64,000 nucleotides of DNA, taken from positions 248,001 to 312,000 of the forward strand of contig JAHEWK010000015.1 of assembly GCA_020740775.1 (NCBI GenBank), in the 5' to 3' direction. Shown piece by piece: positions 9,430 through 20,718 of this stretch (positions are counted from its first letter, which is position 1; every line of letters begins with the position of its first letter). The translations under genes were made by a program, and so were the position numbers. The stretch is from Ilyonectria destructans (taxonomy: Eukaryota; Ascomycota; Sordariomycetes; Hypocreales; Nectriaceae). The notes beneath the pieces are model-generated. The model made no database searches and was not told the origin of the DNA. It saw only the letters and a list, made by a program, of their open reading frames with translations.

Positions 9430-12066
9430 CTATGCAATCGCAGTGTGGGCTTCGCTACTGTTGGTGTAATGGTGGCGCCGATTCCAATTTACGCCAATCC
9501 CATCGCTTGCCGCTCGCGAGAGTTGCGGGGTGCCGATCCGAGATGCATGCTGAGAGCTCTCACTTGCCACCATCTTGAATGAATCTTCCGCCAACGCCGT
9601 CGTGCCGTCACGCCACCAGTAATGGAGCACATCGCTCTGCCACCGCCAAAAATCATTTATCTTCAGCGACCGGCTGCTCATAAAGGTCGAGTGGAGCAAC
9701 GCTGCGTTCATGGGCGACATGCGAAGCTGTTGCAAGAGCCATCGGTTCACGAAGTCAGTTTTGCCGCCGGTCTCATGATCCATGATAAGCCGGTCAATGG
9801 CGTACTCCTTGGACGCGAGCTGCATCTTGACTCTCTTGTCGGGATCGTTGTCAGGGAGTGTCGCTGCCGCCTTGAGCGCATCAAGCGATGTCTGTGGTAC
9901 CATGATGTGTTCGGGCTGTGTGAGGAGCACAGGGAACTTCGAATGAGCCAGGCTAAGTCGCTGCTCAAGGATCGCCTCGGTTTCCTCCAAGTCCATATCC
10001 TCGAACTCCCTTTCAGGGTAGAGTAAGTACTCGACTCGAGGAGACATGTGTTTTCGCATGACGCCCTGGGTTTCGCACTCATTTTTGAGACGGTCGACGG
10101 CTACCTCGAGCCTATTGACATTACCCATCATTCTCTGCTGTTCGGCAGGGAACTCGGCATAGAACTCGGCCACTTCATCCCCCATTTCGGTTGGTCGCTT
10201 CATCTCCAAATCATAATCGTACTGCTCTTTGATGAATAGCAGGTCTTCATGATCCTCCTTGGCATTCTCAAGGTCACCCACCGTCGACATGAGTTCCACA
10301 TAGAGGGGATGGAGGTCTTCTGGAGGACCGTCAGGGGATATGCCCTTCAGATCCACAGGCATGCTCTGGAAGTAGTCAATTTGATCCAACTCAGAATCTG
10401 TGTCAGCCCGAGGTCGTTCTAGCCTCGTGCGACCGGCAGCTAACAGGCTGAAGAAGCGCGTCTCTAGGCTGTTGAGTTCCACCTCCTCTTCGTCCAACAT
10501 GACTTCGAGCCCCTCGTAATTGGCCTCTAGGAAGTGGTAGTCTGTCCGTAGACTCTGCATGTCGTTGAGTCGTCGATCCAGGAGGTTGGGCGGCGTGTGC
10601 ATCGCACCCCGCTGGCTAATAAGCATTGGTCGGATCACGCTCATGAAGGCATTGTCGGCGTCGTCCTTTCTCCGACGCAGATCTCTCAACTCCTTGCGTC
10701 GTTTCGCCATCTCGGTTTTCATGCGGTTCAGCTTATCTCTCTTTTCCTTGAGCTTTGTCCAGAGCATTTCTATTTCACCCTCCGAGGATACGGAGGATGC
10801 GACAGACGCGTCGGATCCTCGCGTGGTGTTCTTCACGGTATCGAATAAACCCCTGTGTGGAGTGGTGGGTTTTGGTTCCATTGGTGGTTCCGTGAGAGGG
10901 CTCTGCGCCCTTTCGTATTGGGTAACCCATGAAGTGATGTGTTTTGTGGCAGAGGCTTTGCTGTCTGTTCCTGGCGAGCCAAAGGCCGGGGCCGTTGGGA
11001 GAAGGGGTGGGAACTGCCGGGCGTTCCGGTAGAGGATTGGATCTTCCTCAGATGATGAACCAGAATCAGATTGCGGAGTGAGGGACGGACGTGTTGTAGA
11101 GTACGTTGAAGAGCCAGATGAACGATTACTAGACCGTTTCCGGGGCCTCCCCCTCGGTCGCTTGCGCCGAGAAGGATGAGATTTACGGCCCGATGTAGAG
11201 CCGTCATGTATTTTGGATAGCGTTGCTATCACTTGGGGTCCTTGAGGCCTGACACTCCATCCTTGAGGTTGTCGAGGAATTTCGGCGCCACCATTTCCAT
11301 CTTCTGAGTCGATCGGAGAACGGGGCCGGAGGGGAGGCGGCGGCGGTGGTGGTGGGAGAACTGGGAACATACCTTCACTGACTCGAGACGTATCATGGTC
11401 GGACCTGGGAGGCGGCGGAGGTGGAGGAGGCGGTAGTCCGAAGTGTGAAGGTCGAGGAGGATCGTTGCTTCGAGGGGGAGGCGGTGGAGGAGGTGGAGGT
11501 TGATATCGAGGCACGTTGGAGGTGCGCGATGGCGGAAATAGAGAAATGTTTGGAGCGTTTGGCGGGGGCGGAGGAAGTGACGGTAAGCGTTGGCGATAGT
11601 CTTGATAATCGGGTGGTGGAGGTGGCAAGAATGCTTTTATACTTGAGTCAAACATTTGGCCATGTTTGAAGCCCGAGGGGGGTGGCGGCGGCGGACGCGA
11701 CATAGGGAGATCGGGCGTGGTGACGCTGCTGGAGCGGGCGGACTCGTCACCTTGGAGGCGCGATACGTCGCTCTCATGCTCCTCTGTATCATCGTACGCG
11801 AGCATGGCGTCTGGGTCCGGGACGTGCCACGCATTGCCAAAGGCGCGGGGTGAGTGGCCGTCGATGCTGGCATTGGCATGGACGTGGACGGGAGAAGCAT
11901 GAGCATGAGAAGGAGCATGAGAACGGGTGTGTGCGTTAGCGTGAGCGTCAGCCTGGGCGTGAGGATGAGGCTGGGGCACAGGCACAGGCACAGGCACGGA
12001 CACGGGCACTGGGAGCGCGAGACTGGGGTGGTGGTGAAGGAGAGTGGTGACAGTAGCGGCATCCAT
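9430..12066 (-). CDS. Large Pro-rich, AT-hook and coiled-coil fungal protein
   Basis: Single-exon protein of 878 residues. Residues 20-65 are Val-Pro repeats followed by a His/Ala-rich stretch. Residues 125-246 hold six runs of five to nine prolines, like formin FH1 or other profilin/SH3-binding segments. Residues 303-309 (PRGRPRK) match the AT-hook core for the DNA minor groove. A Ser-rich linker follows. From about 430 to the end the chain is charged and helical, with probable coiled coils at 430-475, 505-540, 590-620 and 640-705. The C-terminal part (about 745-830, with WRWQSDVLHYWWRD) is compact and looks like a conserved fungal domain. No catalytic domain is seen, and it lacks an FH2 domain, so it is not a formin. 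A nuclear scaffold or chromatin-linked role is inference. The start has no competing upstream ATG in frame. Confidence 0.9.
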   Translation of the reverse strand: MDAATVTTLLHHHPSLALPVPVSVPVPVPVPQPHPHAQADAHANAHTRSHAPSHAHASPVHVHANASIDGHSPRAFGNAWHVPDPDAMLAYDDTEEHESDVSRLQGDESARSSSVTTPDLPMSRPPPPPPSGFKHGQMFDSSIKAFLPPPPPDYQDYRQRLPSLPPPPPNAPNISLFPPSRTSNVPRYQPPPPPPPPPRSNDPPRPSHFGLPPPPPPPPPRSDHDTSRVSEGMFPVLPPPPPPPPLRPRSPIDSEDGNGGAEIPRQPQGWSVRPQGPQVIATLSKIHDGSTSGRKSHPSRRKRPRGRPRKRSSNRSSGSSTYSTTRPSLTPQSDSGSSSEEDPILYRNARQFPPLLPTAPAFGSPGTDSKASATKHITSWVTQYERAQSPLTEPPMEPKPTTPHRGLFDTVKNTTRGSDASVASSVSSEGEIEMLWTKLKEKRDKLNRMKTEMAKRRKELRDLRRRKDDADNAFMSVIRPMLISQRGAMHTPPNLLDRRLNDMQSLRTDYHFLEANYEGLEVMLDEEEVELNSLETRFFSLLAAGRTRLERPRADTDSELDQIDYFQSMPVDLKGISPDGPPEDLHPLYVELMSTVGDLENAKEDHEDLLFIKEQYDYDLEMKRPTEMGDEVAEFYAEFPAEQQRMMGNVNRLEVAVDRLKNECETQGVMRKHMSPRVEYLLYPEREFEDMDLEETEAILEQRLSLAHSKFPVLLTQPEHIMVPQTSLDALKAAATLPDNDPDKRVKMQLASKEYAIDRLIMDHETGGKTDFVNRWLLQQLRMSPMNAALLHSTFMSSRSLKINDFWRWQSDVLHYWWRDGTTALAEDSFKMVASESSQHASRIGTPQLSRAASDGIGVNWNRRHHYTNSSEAHTAIA

Positions 12067-14865
12067 GGGGATGGCTAGGAGCAGGCAGAGGGAGCGTGAG
12101 GTCGGGGGGGAGGTTTGTCCATGTCTCGCGATAGCATCGATGGGCTGCGAGAGGCGGAGGTGAGATCAGATAGCCGTGCCAGGGCGACAGGTGATGGGTA
12201 ATGGACGATCGGCGATGCGGCTCTGTGGTGTGCTGTGTAATGAATTGGTTTAGATTGAAGGGAGAGCTGTGTTGGAGGTACGTTTACCTTTTCGGCTGCC
12301 AGGAGTGAGGCGAAAGGTGGAGGACGACACTAGCAAGGCGAGCTTGGGCCTGCGGCCACTAGGGCTAGCGTGCTAATAGTTGGGTGAACCTCCCAGGCGG
12401 AGCCGGCAGAGAGAGACGCGGTGGTACGGAGTACATCAGAGGTGGCTTGGAGCAATTGATAAGATGGCCAGCGGATGGAGTAGTGCACTCCGTACTACTT
12501 AATGCAGAGCCCCAGATTTGAGCCGTCGGCAAGAGGGAGGCCCATCCCAGCGGAGAGCGAGTCCACCGCGGATGGCATGACTGCTGACAGCGCCAGGGGC
12601 CTACTGGTCGCAATCCCCAGGCCCCTGCACTGAGGGACTGGGGCCGCCACTCGCTGTACTGTAACGTGCTGTGACCTGGCTCCATGGAGGACCACTGGAG
12701 CAGGCAACATCCACAGTGGTCTGGGCCACGTAGGGTGCCAGAGGACGTTGGAGGGGCCTTAGAGGCTCGTCGAGGGAGCATTGCAATGGGGCTTGAGACG
12801 CTTGAGAGGACGAGAGGATATGATAGGATATGATAGGACATAATACGGCTTGGCTAGCTCAGTCAGCTTTGGTAGGTTCTTAGAGGTTCTGACAGGTCTC
12901 AAGCAGTGACATCCATTCCCCACCTACAGTACGGAGCACAGGTGGTCCTCGCTCCCCGCGCGCCGCTGTGGTTCTCTAGTTCTGGCAGCTCTCTGACAGC
13001 TTGCTGCATAGCGGGGTTTTAAATTGAGTATTCCAAAGTTGCTATTCGCACACAGGTACAAGCCCATTTAGCCAAACTTCAGGCAAACCAATGTATTTAC
13101 CTCGCATGCTCAGTGAAAGGGTATATTTTAATTTTTACTTTTAGGATCGGAGAACATACCTGTGCCGGCAAATAGCAAGCTACACGTGTGCGAATAGCAG
13201 TGCTCTTTAAATTAGCTTCCATCCCCCCGCCGTCCGCCGCCGTTTGTGCCGGAGGTGGAAACGTGGGCCCTTTCCTCCCCCACCAACCTGCACCCGTCTG
13301 CACCCGCCGCATGCACCGGTACGTCTCGTCGCTTGTGTGGCACGCCACATGCACGGCTAGACGCAGCTTGGCAACACAGGCCACACCAGCGGGGAGAGGG
13401 AAGGAGGGACGGGACGTGAGTGCCAGGTCGTTTGTCACTGTACCTCGTCGCCATCAGGTCGCCGTCAAGTCTCGGCCAAACGTCTCCATCAACGTGCCCT
13501 TCGCCGTCGCCATCAACACCACCACCCGGCTCTCACGTCGTTCCCCCCACTCCCTCCTCCACTTCCTCCACTCCTCTGGCCGGGGGGTGTGCGGCTTTCA
13601 ATGGCAATAGCAATAGCAATGGCACCTGCCCGTCCAACCCGTCTTGCCGTCCAACTGGACCGGACGTGGGCCGTGGAAGGGTCCCTCTCTACTTCCCCTC
13701 TCGGGTCTGGCTTGCTGCTCTTCCAAATGGCCGTCCAGTCGCGGTCTAGGGTCTCCAGTGTCCGGTCTCCAGTCTCGAGGCTCCAGTGCTGGGAGTACCC
13801 TCCTTCTAGCCCATCCATCCATCATGCGAGCCCGCGGGTCGCAGTGGAACTCGTCTTTTTCTTGATGCGCGCAATAAACCTCGCTGGCTCCAGGGCCGAG
13901 GACTGATAAGCTGCGCATGCCGCTGCTCGCCCACACCCATTCTCCCGTCCGATCCCGTTCCCTACCTGTCTCTCCCTCGGCTGGCGGGATTGACTCATTG
14001 ACCGATTGAATTGATTGATAGCCTTCCTCCACTTCCGTGTTCCCCTCTGCGCTGAGTTGCTTCCACCGCTGCCACTGCCGCCGCTGCTGCTTCAGCTGTC
14101 CTGCGGCCATGCGGACGGATGCCCACGCTGCAGCACCACCGCATCCTCCTCCTCCACCAGCGTCGCCAGCGCCACCACCACCAGCAGAGCACGAGATCCA
14201 GCTCGAGCATTTGCATCTCTTAGTCTAAGACTCTAAGCCCACCGGCAGATCTGACTTGCGCCGACCGGCGTTGGACTAGACAAAAGGAAAACCAAAGCTA
14301 CCGCACGCCGCACGCCGCGACAATCCACAGCCATAGAGAAGCAAGCGACACACGAGGGAATCCAGACCCAAGGCCCAGGGGAAGATACCCGACATACATA
14401 CCTCCGTTCGTACATATTTGTACATACAGGCATCCCTCACGCCCACCCACCAGCACGCCGCCAACGCATCCAACAGGAGGGGCCAACGGGGAGTGCTCTC
14501 CAACTATCCCGTGCAACCAGTCCGCAGCGGCCATTGTTCGGCTCGCGCCTTTTGCGTCGCTGAGCCGCATGATCAACTGTTTCCCGGCCCAGCTGCTCGG
14601 CCTGCTCCTACAAAAACCCCACCCTCCAACCCTCTCCCCGGGTTGGTGCCTTGAAGCCTCTAGCCTTGGGTTGTGAGCCTTGACACCCGAGAGCCTTAAG
14701 CCTCGAGCCTGGTCCCAAATTCAACCCGCCGCCAGCCCATCTCCAACTTCATCACCCATATCGGCTTGCTTGCCTGCTCGCCTGCTCGCCTTTCGCTTGA
14801 TTCCCTACCCTACTTGACTGCTTGCATGCATAGTATCTGTACACATTCCCGGGGAAGATGCCACC
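12067..14865. other. Divergent intergenic region
   Basis: This 2.8-kb stretch separates the minus-strand 878-residue gene from the plus-strand DUF6590 gene, so it should hold both promoters. I see TACGGAGTA at 12425-12433 with near copies at about 12486 and 12930, and a C/T-rich stretch at 14.1-14.8 kb leading to the ATG at 14866, typical of a fungal leader. Overlapping frames around 13.1-14.2 kb on both strands have low-complexity translations and are not called. Confidence 0.5.
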
Positions 14866-16643
14866 ATGCATAAGTCTAGCAAGTCACATTGGGGCGGCTG
14901 GTCAGATTGGGTCTGGAGTGAAGACTACCAAAGATACTATCGCCAGCGCCAGGATACCAATGGTTCGCTTCAATTCTCCACTTCCTCCTGGCTTCTAGGG
15001 CCATTGCATCTGATGTTAACCAAACACTACACAGGCAAACTCGACACCGAATGGCATGATGCGTCGACCAGCGCCGCCGATGAACGGACCCCGCGCGAAC
15101 CCGACGTAGACGCCCTCGCCGATGAACTCAACAACACCCATTTCCAGGACCCTTCCGCCGCGGCCTACGAGGCGCAATGTATGGCATCTTCTCCTTCTGT
15201 ACCACATCTGCCTCTGGTGATCTACAGCAATTCAAACCGAGCTAACGCCCGACACAGCACACGAATACGCCATTGACAGTGGCCAATCCAGAACTAAATC
15301 CAAATCCTCAAAGTCCAAATCTAAATCGAAGTCAAGCAGATCCAAAGGCAAGAGCCGTGCATACTCCGATGATGACGAGGACACAGAGCGGGAGGGCACA
15401 GGCGCCAGCTCCTCCATGTATCCCGCTACTGCCGATACCCAACCGCAACAATGTAAGTCCAGCGTTTCTAACCGCTCGATAGTATCGCTCATCATTTGAT
15501 AGACCTCGACCCCGAAACTGGTCAATACTACACCTACCCAGACACCTCACAACAACATGCGGCTTATCCTGACAACACCTCCACAGCCAGTATGTCAAGC
15601 ACCACGCGGCATCCTACGCGACGCTTCTATTGTTTATTAATACTGACTTGATAAATGAAACAGGATCTGGTGGCGCACATTATGTCCAACCTGATCAAAT
15701 TCCCGATGACGAAGACCCCAACGTCCTGGCAGCGATCGAGGCGAGTCGAGGCTATAACTACAGTGCCCACGCTGCCGGTGAGCCATCAACTGCAGCCTAC
15801 GGTATGTTGTTGAGAATCGAACCCAACGCTCTGGTAACTCACTCGTCGTCTGTAGGAGCATACGACTACGAAGACGAGGGTCCACCGACGCCTCGTCCAG
15901 GAAATTCCCGTGGCACCCACATAGCCGCTACCGAAGGGGAAGCAGAGCAGCTAGATCCCCGTGCGTAATCAACATGCACAAAAAGGGCCACCCTGCTAAT
16001 TCTATTCGCAGGATATCGCGTAGAGCACTCCAATAGATTTCAGCCAGGAGAGGTACGTTCTTATCTCATTTTTGCATAGTCACCGCTAATTGCGATGTAG
16101 ATCTTCAAGGTGCTCTGGTCCGAACCTCAAGGAACCGGCAATGAAACGGCACCGTCGGTATCGGAAAGGAAGGAATACAGAGACAGGTTTGGGGGCAAGA
16201 TTTTTGTGGGCTTCCGTCGATTCATCGTAATTGCCAACGATCAAGGGCATTGCACATGCGTGTAAGTGATGACTATGGCATGATCTGGAAACAGGCACTG
16301 ACGGGACAGACCTATCCTCACATATGGCAGCAAAGCCTGCAATAAGAAGGGCATTAAGCCTGAGAAGCATGGTATTATCCATGAAAGGGGCAACAAGCCG
16401 CGACTTCTCTCTGGAGAGCCGAAACTCGGCTTCGCACCCGTCAAGGTTGAGATAACTCAAGATGGTGAGAAGCTTAGCAAGGAATCCCGGGTCAACTACT
16501 CCAAGCTAGTCACGGTCGAACACAACGTCAAGGTCTTCTTTATTGGCCATATCGCAGCCGCAGACTACGATATCGTTGCGGACGCTGTCAACCGATGCTG
16601 GGATGAAAAGATCCACCGCAAGAAGAAGCACAGTCATCGGTGA
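14866..16643 (+). CDS. DUF6590 domain protein (nine exons)
   Basis: Exons: 14866-14962, 15035-15178, 15258-15452, 15503-15589, 15664-15801, 15856-15960, 16012-16052, 16101-16261 and 16310-16643, giving 433 residues with every junction in phase. The N-terminus is Trp/Tyr-rich (SHWGGWSDWVWSEDYQRYY); a Lys/Ser-rich stretch (KSKSSKSKSKSKSS) and acidic, Tyr-rich linkers follow. Residues 256-425 form the DUF6590 domain seen in many fungal proteins: YRVEHSNRFQPGEIFKVLW, then GGKIFVGFRRFIVI, and a late VNYSKLVTVEHNVKVFFIG strand pair. The molecular function of this family is not known to me. The start sits in a strong context (gccaccATG). No signal peptide or membrane segment is visible; the disordered N-half suggests a cytosolic or nuclear protein. 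Next gene downstream is the SDR, same strand, 1.4 kb away. Confidence 0.92.
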
Positions 16644-18054
16644 GCCCGGGCCCGAACCCCCACACACCCACGTTCCTGGATGCCCAAACTTGGGGCATCT
16701 TGTTCAGGCGCCTCTTCAACGGCACCCAGTTATAAATACGTTCCTCGAAGGACAGAGGCTTGGCCTACAGGCACTCCTGTTAACCCTTCTCTCCACGATG
16801 TTACACGACAGCTACGGCTCCAACGAGGTTTTGGGGGAGTAGACACTGCGAGCCTGGCGGGACTAGTGCTCAGTGGGTTTTGTTTCACAGATGTGAATGG
16901 ATTGCAATGTCTACACATCTTGTCGCAGCATTTATGTGTCGGAATTCATGTTCAGCATACGAAGCAGCAGTTCCTTTTGTTTGCCTTTTTTTTTTTTTTT
17001 TTTTTTTCGTTTTGGATATTCTAGTTCAAGTTGATTGAGCTTTGGGCCTTAGTTCTCGGTAAACCACGGCGCGGAGTCGAGCCGGGGGGAGTCATGGAAC
17101 GGACTATGATCTTTCGCATCGCCAGACTTTCTATCTAGGGATAACGGCATGGAGAAAAGAAGACAGGCGGAACAGTACTTACCGAGCGCGACTACAGCAG
17201 GTCTGCCGGGAGACAGGAACTTATCTTTTAATGTCTTTTGCGTTTCGAAACTATCGATGGATTATCACCTGTGCCGAGGTCCAAATGGTCGTTTTCTTTT
17301 CTTTTCTTGGCGAGTTGGAGGCGATTGGAAAGATGGAAGAATCTTAAGACAAAATCAGATTGTGGAATCTTTCTCTTTTGTATTTCTTATTTGATGTCGA
17401 TGTAGTTTCGGTATCGTCACGATCGTTCATGTTGCTTTTGGTGCTAGAATGGTGTCTCGTGAAGCATTATGCATATTTGTAGTAGACAAGAGTGAGGGGC
17501 CAGCGAATTTGGAGACTGTCCCGCCTCACGCCAATGCGACGTGACCAACCATATACTTTATACTCCATCATCAGATTTCGAAACCGGCACATTAATGAAT
17601 GAAACAAACCAACCTGTGCAGGTCGTCAACCCATTCGGCTGCAACTATCAACACTAACAGTCAGTGACGCTGCCAGAGCCGAGCGTAGACCCACCCGAAC
17701 GGGCCATGAGCCTCGGCATCACTTCCCCGCAACGGCCGCATCGCCTAATTCGGCCGCCCCAGTGCCCCATTCCAGGGTTGTCGCCTGAGTCCGAGGGCCG
17801 AACGCCATGACGACGACGGCGCATATATAATTTGCATTTCGTCGCTGGTCTTTTTTCACATCGCGAAGAACTGTCGTCTATTGTAGCTACTATCTCGTTC
17901 TTGGATTCAATAAGGATACTTTACTTGCCTTGGATTATACTGTGGTTCGGACGACGAATACTTTGCTGGCTATCTCGTCTCATTAAGCTGCCCTCACCTC
18001 ACCACCCCTTTCTCTCCCGTTTCACTCGGAAGACCGCCCTCACACGTCTTCACC
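16644..18054. other. Intergenic region: 3' flank of DUF6590 gene and SDR promoter
   Basis: No gene seen. It contains an uninterrupted run of 23 T (16986-17008), AT-rich sequence to 17.5 kb, then a GC-rich block and a TATA box ahead of the SDR gene. The 17.84-18.05 kb part resembles a 5' leader. Confidence 0.5.
17822..17830 (+). promoter_or_regulatory. TATA box of the SDR gene
   Basis: CATATATAA lies about 225 bp upstream of the SDR start codon and just upstream of a C/T-rich leader. It is the clearest TATA-like element in this interval. Confidence 0.5.
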
Positions 18055-19000
18055 ATGTCTGAGGCTCACTTGGAAGATTTCCCTTCCCTCTTCTCCCTGA
18101 AGGGCAAGGTCGCCGTCGTCACCGGCGGCTCGCGAGGTCTCGGCCTCCACGCCGCATCAGCGTACGTCATTGGCTCCATCTCAGGCTTCAAATTCCCCCC
18201 GGCGAAGCTTGCTCCCACATACAACTAACACGATCAATTGTAGCTTCCTCCAGGCCGGCGCCTCCAAGGTCTTCATCTCCTCCCGCAAGGCTTCCGCCTG
18301 TGAGGCCGCCGTCAAGGCCCTCAACGCCTTGCCCAACCTCGCGCCCGGCGCCAAGGCCATCTCGGTCCCTGCCGACTCAGCTACCGTCAAGGGCGTCGAG
18401 GCGCTCCTCGCGCAGGTGAAGCAGCACACCGACCGCGTGGACATTCTGTTCGCCAACGCGGGTGCCACTTGGGGCGAGGCCTTCGACACGCACCCCGACG
18501 AGGCGTTTGCCAAGGTCATGGACCTCAATGTCAAGGCCGTCTTCAACACGGTGCGCCTGTTCACACCGCTGATGCAGAAGCACGCGACCCTCAAGGACCC
18601 CAACCGCGTCATCATCACGGCGTCGGTCGCCGGGCTGGGCGTCGGCACTCTCGGCGCGCAAGGCACGTACGGCTACTCGGCCAGCAAGGCGGCGGCCATC
18701 CACCTGGGCCGCAACCTGGCCCTCGAGCTGGGCCCGCGACACATCACCGTCAACTCCATCTGCCCCGGCTTCTTCCCGAGCAAGATGTCCAACGGGCTGC
18801 TGGCCATTGCTGGTGGCGCCGACCAGATCGCCCAGGGCAACCCCATGGGCCGCCTGGGCCAGCCCGAGGACATTGCCGGTGTCGTCGTGTACCTGGCAAG
18901 CCGCGCCGGATCGCATGTCAATGGAGAGGCCATTGCTATCGATGGAGGAGCCATGTGGTCCAAGGGGGAGCTCGCGATGGCTGGGGGATCGAAGCTGTAG
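18055..19000 (+). CDS. Short-chain dehydrogenase/reductase (SDR)
   Basis: Two exons, 18055-18161 and 18244-19000, give 287 residues. It is a classical NAD(P)-dependent SDR: cofactor motif TGGSRGLG at 23-30, NAG at 107-109, Asn131 in DLNVKAVF, catalytic Ser163, and Tyr180/Lys184 in YSASK. The PGFFPSKM segment (210-217) and the end IDGGAMW fit FabG-like enzymes. Such fungal proteins are often labelled 3-oxoacyl-ACP reductase or rhamnolipid-type reductase, but the substrate cannot be read from sequence. No targeting signal is seen. The start (caccATG) places the cofactor motif at the usual depth; the third codon position is strongly GC-rich. It is convergent with the methyltransferase-like gene, stops 180 bp apart. 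Confidence 0.95.
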
Positions 19001-19180
19001 ACAGTCCTGGGCATGATCTGTATGATAATGGAATGGAGTTTTGTGTCAATCTCGGTCAGTTAAAGGGGCTCCGGTAGACTAGACAGGTCTATTATTCATG
19101 CACGCTCTATAAAATCACAGTTCCGTGTACACCTCTACCGCCATGAATGCATCCATCTCACTCTAGCCTTTCCGTTCGTG

Positions 19181-20718
19181 TCATTTTTCTGCTTTTGACT
19201 CCAGCGGCTTGCGTGCAACCCACGCACTGGCCTTGTACGTCGTCTGGAGCATGCTCTCGCGGTCCTGGATGTATGGCGCCTCGATTCCCGTCTGGCGCCA
19301 CTCGACGACAAAGCCCAGCTTCTCGAGGAGGGCTATGACCTCATCGTCAGACAGCTCAAAACTACCCGGATCGGCAATGCCGGACGAGTTGTTGTAGTCG
19401 TGCTCGCCATCGCCGTCGTCGTCGTGGCCGTGGTTCCCCGGGGCGTTGTTTTCAAAGTGCCACAGCAGAGGGCCGATGTTGATGAGGACTCCTCCGGGCC
19501 GGAGGCAGTGGAGGATGACCTCAAGGTAGCGGATCAAGTTTGGAGCGGTGTCGAGGAAGAACACGCTAGCCACGATGTCGTACTCGTCCTTGTGTTCCTC
19601 GTCGGCGTACAGGCAAAGGAAGTCGGCAGCGCACATGGACATGGACCCGGGGTTGGAGACGCCGGCCAGCGTGGTGCCTGGGTGAATGTCCGGGACGCTG
19701 TAGCTCCGGAGGTGGTTTTCCCGGGTAAGGTGGTTGGAGAAGCTATGAACCCAGGGATAGATTGTGTGTTGGCCGGCGGTACGACATCCATTGAGGATGT
19801 ACGAAGAGGCTAGGAGTTGGTGGTAGGAGATCTCGTTGCCCTCAGCCGTGAAGCCGCGAGCAACCAGCTCAAAGACAAGTCGCCCAAGGCCGGCTCCAGG
19901 GACCAGCACTTTCAAGGGTCCCCTTTCGGGATACTTCTCCTTCTCCGCCTCGACGGCCTTCAAAACCGGGCCATAGCAGGCCTCACGCTCTGCGGCACCA
20001 GCCTCAGTCCAGTCGCGGTACAATTGACGGATGGTGCTCCGGGCCTTGTCAGTGTCAGCATGCTTAGCGACACCAGCCCACTGATGGGGCATGGCGAGCT
20101 CGGGGCCATCCGGGCTGGGGGCGATGGAAGCAAACGACTGCAGGCCGAATTTGGCGATGGTACGAGCGAGATCGGCGTTGGCATCGATGGCCTCATCGGT
20201 CTTCTCGAGAGTGTCTAGGAAGTTAAAGGGAGGCGCGGCGAGGAGCTTCCAGTGGGCCTGGGGCAGGGCGTAGAAGGACTGGCGGCGGAGGTGGGTGACG
20301 TTGAAGTGGGCAACTTTGGCATACTGGCTGTGGGCGTCTCAGCATGACAAGTCTTGATGACAGGTCCGGACCAGAATAATCCGAGGGAGGACGAAAATCA
20401 GAAGAGCATGCAACAGGCTTGTCCGGAATTCAAAAAAGGAACGCTGAAGCTGAATAGCTTTACGACCACTTGATCCACAAAGCTGTAAAAGTGCTTGACA
20501 TGACAAGCATGGGGGTTGAGTAAAAGATGAAGCCATCCGCAAATCGCTCGCCTCGCAACAAACACATCCCCCTCTTGCACTCACAAGAATGAATCCAGCG
20601 CACAAAAGATGACGCGAACCTCTTCAGGGTCATCGATATTCTCCTCCACGCCGCCCCAGGCACTATCATCGGCGGCAACCCGGCTCCCCTGCACCTGCGC
20701 ATCTTCGGGATGATCCAT
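19181..20718 (-). CDS. Carnosine N-methyltransferase-like (N2227 family)
   Basis: Exons 20585-20718 and 19181-20327 (complement) give 426 residues. The protein belongs to the N2227/CARNMT1 family of SAM-dependent methyltransferases, which in animals methylate carnosine to anserine. SAM-binding motif VLVPGAGLGRL lies at 185-195; family signatures DWTEAGAAEREACY (150-163), GNEISYHQLLASSYILN (208-224), FFLDTAPN (301-308) and GPLLWHFEN (330-338) are intact. Residues 343-358 are a His/Asp-rich insert. Upstream region VAHFNVTHLRRQSFYALP (49-66) is typical of the fungal N-terminus. Because fungi are not known for carnosine, the natural substrate here is uncertain. An upstream in-frame ATG at 20865 exists; I chose 20718 because the extension looks non-conserved. 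It shares a 665-bp divergent promoter with PAC4. Confidence 0.93.

Noticed and set aside
18377..18916. Long antisense frames inside the SDR gene
   Set aside because: Shadow of the strongly GC-biased third codon position of the real gene.
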